From positions 1-12,695 of the forward strand of contig DRBZ01000114.1 of assembly GCA_011043895.1 (NCBI GenBank): DNA of 12,695 bases, read 5' to 3'. Below the pieces are notes generated by a model. That model did no database searches, had not been told where the DNA came from, and saw only the letters and a list, made by a program, of their open reading frames with translations. The translations under genes and the position numbers were made by a program. Source of the DNA: Candidatus Cloacimonadota bacterium (GTDB lineage: Bacteria > Cloacimonadota > Cloacimonadia > JGIOTU-2). Of this stretch, positions 6,519-12,695 are shown in pieces (within the stretch, counting starts at the first letter, position 1; each line of letters begins with the position of its first letter).

Positions 6519-7644
6519 TACCATGTTCAAACTGATAGAAGGGCAAGATTCTGCACTGGCAACACTAACACACCTAATTGAAAGTGGAAAGGCAGCCCGA
6601 AGCTATCTCTTCTATGGTCCTGCAGGTGTGGGCAAACTGACAACCGCACTTGAGCTAGCAAAGATCGTTAATTGTAAACATCCTGATAGTGGTGCAGACG
6701 AAACATGTCCTTCTTGCCATAAAATCGATTTTTTTACCCATCCTGATGTTGAAATTATCTTCCCCACGCCAAAATTCGAAGTCTCAGATGAAGGTGAATT
6801 TAAAAAAGAGGATGAACAGCAGCAGGTACAAGCATATATCGAGCAGTTGAAAGTGACTCCCTATGAGCGTATGCAATTCAATAAATCAACATCCATACAC
6901 ATCGATGTAATACGAAGGATCGAGCGGAGTCTTCAGTACAAACCCAATGAAGCAAACTATCGCGTTGTGATCATCGTAGAGGCAGACGAAATGACCAATC
7001 AAGCAGCAAACGCCTTTCTGAAAACACTCGAAGAACCCCCACCCTATGCGATCATTATCCTTACAACCACCAATTACTCCCGCTTACTTCCCACGATTAT
7101 TTCACGCTGCCAGAAGGTCCGATTCAATGCAATTACACCTGAGATTATCGAAGACCACCTCATCCAGCATTACATGATCGATCCAGCGCTTGCCCGGATA
7201 AGCGCACGCATCGCTAATGGAAGTATGGCAAAGGCGATCCGTCTTGCAAAATCCGATTTCATAGAAGCAAGAAAGATGTCCATGGATATGATAGAAGCTT
7301 TGATGCAGGATTCCTTTGCAACCATTCACCGGCTTTCAAAAAATTTTACGAACAATCGTAATGAAGAACTTTTAAGAGATGTACTCGACTTTATAGCGAT
7401 ATGGCTTGGAGATATCTGCAGCTTCTCCCATGATGAAGCACATATATCTAATATCGACCAGAAAGAGTTGCTTGAAGAATTTCAGGATAGATTCTCTATG
7501 TCAGATCGCGTTCTGCAGAACGGTATTCTCCTTCTGGAAGAGCAAAAACGCCTCCTTGCTGGACATGTGCACCACGAGCTGATCTTTATCAATACATTCT
7601 ATGAGTTAAGAAAAAGACTTCATGGAAGAGGTACCTATGTCTAA
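6511..7644 (+). CDS. holB: DNA polymerase III delta' subunit (clamp loader)
   Basis: This AAA+ clamp-loader subunit of about 377 residues helps load the sliding clamp at replication forks. Visible features are the P-loop G36-P-A-G-V-G-K42-L-T, a zinc-type cluster C55, C66, C69 (plus H70), the Walker B-like strand VVIIVEADEMTNQAANAFL with LKTLEEPP, and the conserved S198-R199-C200. A charged insert (about residues 80-110) precedes the AAA+ core helices. The Ser/Thr usually after the P-loop Lys is Leu, but Thr follows; whether it binds ATP is uncertain, as many delta' subunits do not. I chose ATG 6511 because it overlaps the antiporter stop (ATGAATAA) and GGTGAG lies 10 bases upstream. GTG 6496 and ATG 6523 are alternatives. 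A gamma/tau identity is less likely because of the size and absence of a tau tail. Confidence 0.88.
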   Translation: MNNTMFKLIEGQDSALATLTHLIESGKAARSYLFYGPAGVGKLTTALELAKIVNCKHPDSGADETCPSCHKIDFFTHPDVEIIFPTPKFEVSDEGEFKKEDEQQQVQAYIEQLKVTPYERMQFNKSTSIHIDVIRRIERSLQYKPNEANYRVVIIVEADEMTNQAANAFLKTLEEPPPYAIIILTTTNYSRLLPTIISRCQKVRFNAITPEIIEDHLIQHYMIDPALARISARIANGSMAKAIRLAKSDFIEARKMSMDMIEALMQDSFATIHRLSKNFTNNRNEELLRDVLDFIAIWLGDICSFSHDEAHISNIDQKELLEEFQDRFSMSDRVLQNGILLLEEQKRLLAGHVHHELIFINTFYELRKRLHGRGTYV

Positions 7645-7661
7645 TAGTGGATATCAAAATA
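7644..7661 (+). repeat. 18-bp direct repeat, copy 1
   Basis: ATAGTGGATATCAAAATA begins at the last base of the holB stop codon and recurs exactly at 7955-7972. The start-to-start distance is 311 bases. Confidence 0.85.
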
Positions 7662-7784
7662 GGGATATCCCCATAAATTTGGAGGTAAATACCGAGAAGT
7701 ACTGTAAATGGATGGTTTGCAGGATTCATGGAGTGAACAACTGCTTTTTAGAAATCTATTGTTTTTTATCCTTCTTTGCTTTTG

Positions 7785-7830
7785 TCATCCTGATCCGCCG
7801 GCTGGCGGAGAAAGGTCTCCCATACTTTGT
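7785..7830 (+). repeat. Dispersed-repeat-like element with GC-rich palindrome
   Basis: TCCGCCGGCTGGCGGA (7794-7809) is a 6-bp stem with a 4-base loop, markedly GC-rich against AT-rich surroundings. It is embedded in a context starting GTCATCCTGATCC and continuing GAGAAAGGTCTCCC. That layout resembles the GTCATCCTGA ... GAAGGATCTC interspersed repeats I know from many environmental bacterial genomes. Family membership is from memory and not tested. Confidence 0.5.
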
Positions 7831-7954
7831 GAATCATTGTTATGCTAGTACTTTGCAACGATATGCACCATCCCTCATCTTTTGTTAGTATTAGGTTATC
7901 TTTGTGTAATAATGAAAAAGTCCCATGCTCCTGAAAAATTTTGGGGTATGCATG

Positions 7955-7972
7955 ATAGTGGATATCAAAATA
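7955..7972 (+). repeat. 18-bp direct repeat, copy 2
   Basis: This is the exact second copy of ATAGTGGATATCAAAATA. It lies one base upstream of the TTGACA of the candidate promoter for the secreted-protein gene at 8053. Flanking bases differ from copy 1, so the identity is confined to these 18 bases. Confidence 0.85.
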
Positions 7973-7973
7973 A

Positions 7974-8001
7974 TTGACATGAATTTATAGACATTTAACA
8001 T
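7974..8001 (+). promoter_or_regulatory. Candidate promoter of the 8053 secreted-protein gene
   Basis: TTGACA (7974-7979) and TAACAT (7996-8001) are separated by 16 bases and lie about 50 bases before the start codon. The same TTGACA-16-TAANTA-like layout is seen before the gene at 10781, which supports it. Confidence 0.45.
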
Positions 8002-8052
8002 GAATCCTATATGAAAAAAAATAATGAAAGAAAATAATACTTTGGAGGTAGC

Positions 8053-10626
8053 ATGAAAAAATTAGCTATTTTATTTAGTCTTCTTTTAATGTCAGGGATT
8101 TGTTTTGCCCAGGCATTACCCGACGATTGGATCGGGGATACCGATATTGACACGTATCAGGAAGACACAATTGTTCATAGTGGAACCTACAGCTGTAAAG
8201 TAGTAGTTAACTCCGGCACACAGGGCAATTGCGACTTTTCGAACGATGTCGCTATCCCTGTTACTGCGGGTGACACGTATACCGTTTCCTTCTGGGCTTA
8301 TACCAGTGAGCATACAAGAATTACCTGTGCCCTTGACTGGACAGGTGCATCTTCCACCTATCCCGGCACGTATATCGGACCAGATACTGGTGGATGGGCT
8401 CAATATACCCAGAGTGATGTGGTACCCGATGGAGTTACCGCAGTCAATCTTAGATTAAGATTCTATGATACTTCCGGATTTACTGCACCAGAAACCTGTT
8501 ATGTAGATGATGTTACTTTTGAATCACCGACAGGAACCTCGCTTCCTGTTACCAATGGTGATTTTGAGAGTTGGCCAAGCAGTTCGTCGATCATAAAAGC
8601 GTATGCTATTGGAACCGAAGATATGGATGTGTTCTATGCAGGAGCTATGACCTCTGTTTCGGTTTCTGATTACCAGCTCACCGGCACTTCGACAATCACG
8701 TTCACTGCTGCAGAAATCGATGCAACCGATCCAACTCTGGTTCACCTTACCGATGCATCAGAGAGCATGATCGGCGATCTCACGCTGGATACGATCACCG
8801 ATGCAGCAAACTCAACTTCATACGAGTTTTATGCAGGTGTCACTCCCATTGCTTTAACAAACACGCTCTGGCCCAGTGATGGTCATATCGAGAACGGCAT
8901 ACTTGCAACATTCGATGCAACCGTAACAGCAAATGATGGCTATAATAATGTCTGGTTTAGTGATTTCGATGGTGCATATAATGGTGTGCTTTTGTTTGAT
9001 TATAACTTTGTTGATGATGTTGCTGTTGACGACCAGGTCCTCTTTGTAGCAGAAAGAGATGAATACAACAACGTTACAGAGTTAAAAAATCCCGTCATCA
9101 TTGATTCATACGGTGGATTCCCCATTACTCCCACGGTCATTCCCGGTTCAGATATCGACATGACCATACCTGCAAATACCAATCCTGCAGAGCAGTGGGA
9201 AGGACAGCTTGTGGTTATTGAAAATGTAATCGTTGCGGCAAATACAAAGGATGATCTTTATATCGGTTCTGATGACGGGTGGACAACAACCTTCGTGATC
9301 GGTGACAATGTTGATTATCAGTATGGATCTTCCGGTACTGCACTCGATGCAGCTGTTGCTTCAGGAAATCCCGTTGATCTTATTGGTGTGGTTGACTGGC
9401 AGTATACGGATGGATACTTCCGTGTAAATCCACGCGATGCAGATGATATTACACCAAGCGGTGGAAATCCAAGTGTAATAAAAGCATGGGCTTTGAGCGA
9501 AGATGAGCTTGATGTTATGTATGATATAGATATGACAAGTGCAACACCGGGCTGGTATTATCTCACCGGAACGGCAACAATTACTTTCGATACTGTGGAG
9601 ATAGATGGAGATGAGCCGCAGATCGTCCACCTTTCCGGAGCATCCCAGGATATGATCGGTGACCTGGTGCTTGATAATATCTATGACTCCAACAGCGACA
9701 CAGATTATGACTTCTATGCCGGCATTACACCAATTGCATTAACTAATACTAATAATCCCAGCAAAGGGCACATCCAGAATGACAGAGTAGCAACTTTCTT
9801 TGCTACTGTTTCTGCCAACGATGCGTTCAGCGATGTTTGGGTAAGTGATGATACAGGTGCATATAATGGCGTTCATGTTTTTGATTATGATTTTGTGGAT
9901 TTGGTATCTGTATCCGATGATGTGCTTTTCTATGCCACACGTGACGAGTACAACAATAAAACCGAACTCGTGGATCCAGTACTCCTTAATTCTGAAACGG
10001 GTGAAGATGTAGTTCCTACAGTTGTCACAGGACTGAACATCGATTGGACAATCCCTGCAAATACTGATCCTGCCGAGATGTGGGAAGGTCAGCTTATTAT
10101 GATAGAGAATGCAATAATACAAGGAATCGACGGTGATGAATATGTTGGTTCTGATGATAGCTGGAACACGACTTTCGTTATCGGCGATGCTGTTGACTAC
10201 CATTATACAGCTATCGGAACACTCCTCGATTCCGCAGTTGCATCCGGCGAGCCCTATGACATTATTGGCGTGGTTGACTGGAACTATTCAGAAGAACATT
10301 ATCGAATTAATCCAAGAGGTACACAAGACATCATTCCCAATGTGTCGGTAGATCCCGTTCCCGGCACGGATTTTGTACTGCAGAATCACCCCAATCCTTT
10401 TGCTGGTTCAACAACTATCTCATTCTCACTTCCTCAAAATCATAGCGCTGAGATCAAGATCTACAACATTCATGGACAGCTTGTAAAAACTCTCTCTGGT
10501 GTAGAAGAAACTGTTTTCTGGAATGGAAAAGACGAAAAAAATAATGATGTTGCAAGTGGAATTTATTTCTATACACTTGACACAAAAGATACAACAATCT
10601 CAAAGAAGATGATTCTGATGAGATAA
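8053..10626 (+). CDS. Large secreted T9SS cargo protein with duplicated OB-fold-like repeats
   Basis: The product has 857 residues. Residues 1 to about 20 are a signal peptide (MKKLAILFSLLLMSGICFAQA). Residues about 22-172 resemble a CBM4/9-type carbohydrate-binding jelly roll (SGTYSCKVVV ... YTVSFWAYT ... CYVDDVTFESP). Two tandem copies of a roughly 295-residue unit follow, at about 180-474 and 475-763. They share blocks such as FYAGxTPIALTNT, RDEYNNxTEL, WEGQL, TTFVIGDxVDYxY and IGVVDWxY...RxNPR. Each unit looks like a cap plus two OB-like beta domains, as in some DUF5689/YhcR-type extracellular proteins; this is inference. Residues about 773-857 are a FlgD-like/T9SS type A sorting domain (PNPF ... 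IKIYNIHGQLVKTL ... SGIYFYTL ... KKMIL). It is therefore exported by Sec, then across the outer membrane. GGAGG (8044-8048) precedes the ATG. A terminator follows, so it is probably monocistronic. Ligand unknown. Confidence 0.88.
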   Translation: MKKLAILFSLLLMSGICFAQALPDDWIGDTDIDTYQEDTIVHSGTYSCKVVVNSGTQGNCDFSNDVAIPVTAGDTYTVSFWAYTSEHTRITCALDWTGASSTYPGTYIGPDTGGWAQYTQSDVVPDGVTAVNLRLRFYDTSGFTAPETCYVDDVTFESPTGTSLPVTNGDFESWPSSSSIIKAYAIGTEDMDVFYAGAMTSVSVSDYQLTGTSTITFTAAEIDATDPTLVHLTDASESMIGDLTLDTITDAANSTSYEFYAGVTPIALTNTLWPSDGHIENGILATFDATVTANDGYNNVWFSDFDGAYNGVLLFDYNFVDDVAVDDQVLFVAERDEYNNVTELKNPVIIDSYGGFPITPTVIPGSDIDMTIPANTNPAEQWEGQLVVIENVIVAANTKDDLYIGSDDGWTTTFVIGDNVDYQYGSSGTALDAAVASGNPVDLIGVVDWQYTDGYFRVNPRDADDITPSGGNPSVIKAWALSEDELDVMYDIDMTSATPGWYYLTGTATITFDTVEIDGDEPQIVHLSGASQDMIGDLVLDNIYDSNSDTDYDFYAGITPIALTNTNNPSKGHIQNDRVATFFATVSANDAFSDVWVSDDTGAYNGVHVFDYDFVDLVSVSDDVLFYATRDEYNNKTELVDPVLLNSETGEDVVPTVVTGLNIDWTIPANTDPAEMWEGQLIMIENAIIQGIDGDEYVGSDDSWNTTFVIGDAVDYHYTAIGTLLDSAVASGEPYDIIGVVDWNYSEEHYRINPRGTQDIIPNVSVDPVPGTDFVLQNHPNPFAGSTTISFSLPQNHSAEIKIYNIHGQLVKTLSGVEETVFWNGKDEKNNDVASGIYFYTLDTKDTTISKKMILMR

Positions 10627-10655
10627 GAATCTCTCATTGAGTATCAACGAGAAAG

Positions 10656-10680
10656 GACGCACTTCGGTGCGTCTTTTTTT
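10656..10680 (+). terminator. Strong intrinsic terminator
   Basis: GACGCAC (10656-10662), the stable tetraloop TTCG, and GTGCGTC (10667-10673) form a perfect 7-bp stem followed by seven T's (10674-10680). It lies 29 bases after the stop codon at 10624-10626 and ends transcription of the large secreted-protein gene. Confidence 0.93.
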
Positions 10681-10713
10681 CTTTGTCTCTCTATATCATG
10701 TCTTGCATTATTC

Positions 10714-10741
10714 TTGACAACTTTCATGCTTCTTCTAAGTA
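10714..10741 (+). promoter_or_regulatory. Candidate promoter of the 10781 secreted-protein gene
   Basis: TTGACA (10714-10719) is followed after 16 bases by TAAGTA (10736-10741), 39 bases before the start codon. It lies just after the terminator of the preceding gene, so the gene at 10781 should have its own promoter. TTATTCTTGACAA here echoes the ATTCTTGACAA upstream of gltX. Confidence 0.45.
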
Positions 10742-10780
10742 AATTTGTTGTAGATAATAATCAAATCTTGGAGGACAAAG

Positions 10781-12484
10781 ATGAAATCTTTAATACTATT
10801 TCTCGGAGTAATATTTATTATTACTTTTCCACTTTTTGCAGATTGGTCAGACGATCCTGCAGTTAACAACGCCGTATGTACACTCGCTGGTGAGCAAGCG
10901 ATCACAAAGGTTGGAACTGGTCCCACCGGAGATACCTATTTCGGATATTTCTCCAACGAGTCTGGTAATTACAATGTCCGCCTACAACGTTTTGACCAGG
11001 CAGGTAATCCTTTATGGGTGAATGGTGGAATTCTGGTCAGTGATAATACACAAATGACATGGTTAACGGATTGGGACATGACAGTGGATCTGGATAATAA
11101 TGCTGTTTTGACATTTCAGGATATTCGTGATGGGAACAATAATGTCTATGCGTATAAGATCTCACCCGATGGCACATTTCTCTGGGGTGCTGATGGATTA
11201 CAACTGTCTAACACGTCTGCTTTCGATGCAGCACCGAAAGTTACTGTAACGACTAATAATAATGTAGTTATAGCATGGGGTTCAGAAGATGTCTCAAGAT
11301 TACAGAAGATTAGCCCGGAGGGTGTACTTTTGTGGGATTCGACGGGCATCGAGATCTCAGGTGCAAACAGCTATACCTGGCCTCAACCCATTGGTGTGGA
11401 GAGTGATCACGTGATAGTGAAATATTATGAAGACTCCGGTCCAGTTTGGGCACCAACCCGTCACATTTATGCACAAAAATTTGATGCTAACGGAAATACC
11501 GTATGGGATTCCCCAGCTGCAATATCAACCGCAGGTGGAATCACCGCATGGACACAGGATCTTCCTATTGTTAAAGACAATGACAATGGCTTCTTTATCG
11601 GATGGTATGATGACAGAGATAACAACATGAATGCAGATGTGTACGTACAGCATGTTGATGCTGATGGAAATTGCCTCTGGACGGCAAATGGTGTTATTGC
11701 GTCCACTGACATGAACCGGGAGCATTATTATGTTTATATTGCATATCAACCGGACGAAGATATCCTGTATGCTTACTGGAATGAAATGGACTATGACCAA
11801 AATGATCGTGGAATCTATGGGCAAAAGTTCGACATGACGGGAACAAGAAAATGGGAAGATACCGGCCGTGTCATCATTGAGATATCTCCCGTAGATGTAT
11901 ATCCTTACGGTATTGGGAATGTTTCAGGAAAAGTGGTTGTATTCTATCAGGAAGGATTGAACGAGAATTATCTTAAAGCCATGGCGCTTGATTCCACCGG
12001 CGATTTTGTATGGCCGGGAGGTATGATCACAATGTGCTCGGTTGCTGCGACAAAACTTCATGCCATGGTCGGTTCACTCAATTCAAATTTCTGGATCGCT
12101 TCCTGGGCGGATGACAGAAACGGGAATGCTGATATATTTGCTCAGAATATCAACACAGACGGAACACTCGGTTACAGTCCACAAGCTCACGATCCGGAAA
12201 TGAATGATGACCAATATCAGGTTTATGCGCAACCGAATCCCTTCAGGAATTCAACCTCAATTCGTTTTTACACTACAGGACATTCTGATATTACAGAGAT
12301 ATCAATATATAATGTCAAAGGACAATTGGTACGAAATCTCACTGTCGCCTTTTCACCTCTTCACATAGTCGAAGCAACATGGGATGGAAAGGATACAGCA
12401 GGACAGAATGTAAAACCCGGGATTTATCTTTATAAGATCACTGTGGACAAGAAGGAGATCATTCAAAAAATAGTAAAAATATAG
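10781..12484 (+). CDS. Secreted T9SS cargo protein with eight propeller-like repeats
   Basis: The product has 567 residues, with a signal peptide at 1-20 (MKSLILFLGVIFIITFPLFA) and the mature protein starting DWSDDP. From about residue 65 to 465 a motif of the form Q-K-F-D-x-x-G-N-x-x-W recurs eight times. The conserved Trp falls at 79, 135, 185, 242, 300, 358 and 411, and a degenerate last copy (QNINTDGTLGY) lies at 455-465. The period of 50-58 residues, with beta-rich segments between (FIGWYDDRD, WIASWADDR), suggests a beta-propeller of seven or eight blades; the fold is inference. Residues about 478-567 form a T9SS type A sorting domain (AQPNPFRNSTSIRFY ... IYNVKGQLVRNL ... WDGKD ... PGIYLYKI ... 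KIVKI). GGAGG (10770-10774) lies 6 bases before the ATG. It is probably cell-surface or released; ligand unknown. The stop is only a few bases from the putative end of an insertion sequence. Confidence 0.88.
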   Translation: MKSLILFLGVIFIITFPLFADWSDDPAVNNAVCTLAGEQAITKVGTGPTGDTYFGYFSNESGNYNVRLQRFDQAGNPLWVNGGILVSDNTQMTWLTDWDMTVDLDNNAVLTFQDIRDGNNNVYAYKISPDGTFLWGADGLQLSNTSAFDAAPKVTVTTNNNVVIAWGSEDVSRLQKISPEGVLLWDSTGIEISGANSYTWPQPIGVESDHVIVKYYEDSGPVWAPTRHIYAQKFDANGNTVWDSPAAISTAGGITAWTQDLPIVKDNDNGFFIGWYDDRDNNMNADVYVQHVDADGNCLWTANGVIASTDMNREHYYVYIAYQPDEDILYAYWNEMDYDQNDRGIYGQKFDMTGTRKWEDTGRVIIEISPVDVYPYGIGNVSGKVVVFYQEGLNENYLKAMALDSTGDFVWPGGMITMCSVAATKLHAMVGSLNSNFWIASWADDRNGNADIFAQNINTDGTLGYSPQAHDPEMNDDQYQVYAQPNPFRNSTSIRFYTTGHSDITEISIYNVKGQLVRNLTVAFSPLHIVEATWDGKDTAGQNVKPGIYLYKITVDKKEIIQKIVKI

Positions 12485-12580
12485 TCTGTCTAGTCCGAGC
12501 ATCCTCTTCTTCTACTTATGAGGTAAGGGGAATCGGATAGGTAGTTGTGAATTATCAGGTTTGGGAATAAACCTGTAAGA
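12485..12580. mobile_element. Putative terminal segment of an insertion sequence
   Basis: This non-coding stretch lies between the stop of the secreted-protein gene (12484) and the stop of the transposase fragment (12583-12581, minus strand). Such a distance fits the tail of an IS between the transposase gene and the element end. TGTCTAG at 12487 is a plausible terminal TG-type end, as in IS481/IS3 elements, but the other end is outside the window, so the inverted repeat cannot be checked. Inside are a nested inverted repeat TCCGA (12494-12498) / TCGGA (12533-12537) with CCTC/GAGG within it, and a perfect 7-bp stem CAGGTTT (12556-12562) / AAACCTG (12569-12575). Neither stem has a T run. Confidence 0.4.
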
Positions 12581-12695
12581 CTAACCTTGATGTCTAACAT
12601 TTTTATTATCTTTTTTTATAAAATTTTTCATTGTTTCAAAGGGTCTTTTACCCATGTTTCTGTACCCTCTATGAGGACGTTCATAATTGTAGTGA
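12581..12695 (-). CDS. 3' end of an rve-type transposase (IS481/IS3-like), truncated by the right edge
   Basis: Reading the minus strand from 12694, 37 codons end in TAG (12583-12581). They begin HYNYERPHRGYRNMGKRPFE. The Y-N-x-x-R-P-H-x-x-x-x-x-x-x-P signature is the conserved C-terminal end of the DDE integrase core (rve) in IS481, IS3 and related transposases, just after the catalytic Glu. The catalytic residues lie outside the window. The lysine-rich tail (MKNFIKKDNKN) after the motif is usual. The gene converges on the secreted-protein gene at 10781. The element family (IS481 more likely than IS3, from the GYRNMGKRP wording) is tentative; the transposase identity is fairly secure. Confidence 0.8.
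   Translation of the reverse strand, partial: HYNYERPHRGYRNMGKRPFETMKNFIKKDNKNVRHQG

Larger units (their letters stand above)
7637..7888 (+). pseudogene. Unrecognised 83-codon ORF, probable remnant of the next operon gene
   Basis: ATG 7637 overlaps the holB stop by 8 bases. It is preceded at 5 bases by the strong purine run GGAAGAGG (7624-7631), so a gene was expected here. The product (MSNSGYQNRDIPINLEV...) resembles no family I recognise. It has an unusual mix of Cys, Phe and Tyr, and it reads through a GC-rich palindrome (7794-7809) lying in repeat-like DNA. The in-frame ATG 7622 lies inside holB and is a poorer start. The 18-bp direct repeat at 7644-7661 falls at codons 3-9. I read this as an operon gene whose body has been lost or replaced after its first few codons. 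A genuine small orphan protein is possible. Confidence 0.35.
7645..8052. other. holB to secreted-protein interval, repeat-bearing
   Basis: This 408-base interval lies between the housekeeping operon and the accessory surface genes. It holds the unrecognised ORF (7637-7888), two copies of an 18-bp direct repeat, a ribosome-binding-site-like TTTGGAGGTA at 7678-7687 with no start codon after it (the same ten bases precede the real gene at 8041-8050), a GC-rich palindrome, and a promoter. I see no clear intrinsic terminator for the operon here. Confidence 0.6.

Noticed and set aside
7921..7960. Possible operon terminator after holB
   Set aside because: The partial complementarity around AAAAATTTT (CATGC/GCATG, TCC/GGG) is broken by bulges and no T run follows it.
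9739..10203. 154-codon minus-strand ORF
   Set aside because: It is fully antisense to the second repeat unit of the large secreted-protein gene, whose reading frame is supported by internal homology.

Overview
The window comes from a moderately AT-rich bacterial chromosome. Two intact secreted proteins end in the FlgD-like sorting domain used by type IX secretion (T9SS). With a class I glutaminyl-tRNA synthetase and plain Shine-Dalgarno sites, this suggests the Fibrobacteres-Chlorobi-Bacteroidetes superphylum or a related candidate phylum; Cloacimonadota is my best guess. The assignment is inferred from gene content and style, not from a marker phylogeny.

Layout. (1) 1-139, minus strand: the 5' end of a secreted-protein gene that runs off the left edge, with a TTGACA-type promoter behind it. 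(2) 140-646: a divergent intergenic region with at least four palindromic units and a short A-rich tandem array. (3) 647-7644, plus strand: a compact six-gene run, gltX - glnS - GNAT acetyltransferase - PTS EIIA/PII-like protein - CPA2 cation/proton antiporter - holB. Gaps are 14, 1, 11 and 2 bases, then an 8-base overlap, so it is probably one operon. (4) 7637-8052: where the operon should continue there is an 83-codon ORF with a good ribosome binding site but no recognisable protein. The stretch is bounded by an 18-bp direct repeat and carries a GC-rich palindrome inside a repeat-like sequence. (5) 8053-10626: a large T9SS cargo protein with an N-terminal carbohydrate-binding-like region, a tandem duplication of about 295 residues and a sorting domain, followed by a strong intrinsic terminator. 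(6) 10781-12484: a second T9SS cargo protein built from eight propeller-like repeats. (7) 12485-12695: the 3' end of an insertion sequence, with the last 37 codons of an rve-type (IS481/IS3-like) transposase on the minus strand.

How the genes fit together. The operon mixes housekeeping functions (Glu and Gln tRNA charging, the replicative clamp-loader delta' subunit) with an ion-homeostasis pair. In that pair a soluble protein with a phosphorylatable PTS EIIA domain and a PII-like C-terminal domain sits 2 bases upstream of an antiporter that lacks its own cytoplasmic regulatory domain. This is the best candidate for a little-described regulatory system here. The downstream part is accessory: surface or extracellular proteins with repeat architectures, flanked by mobile or repeat-derived DNA.
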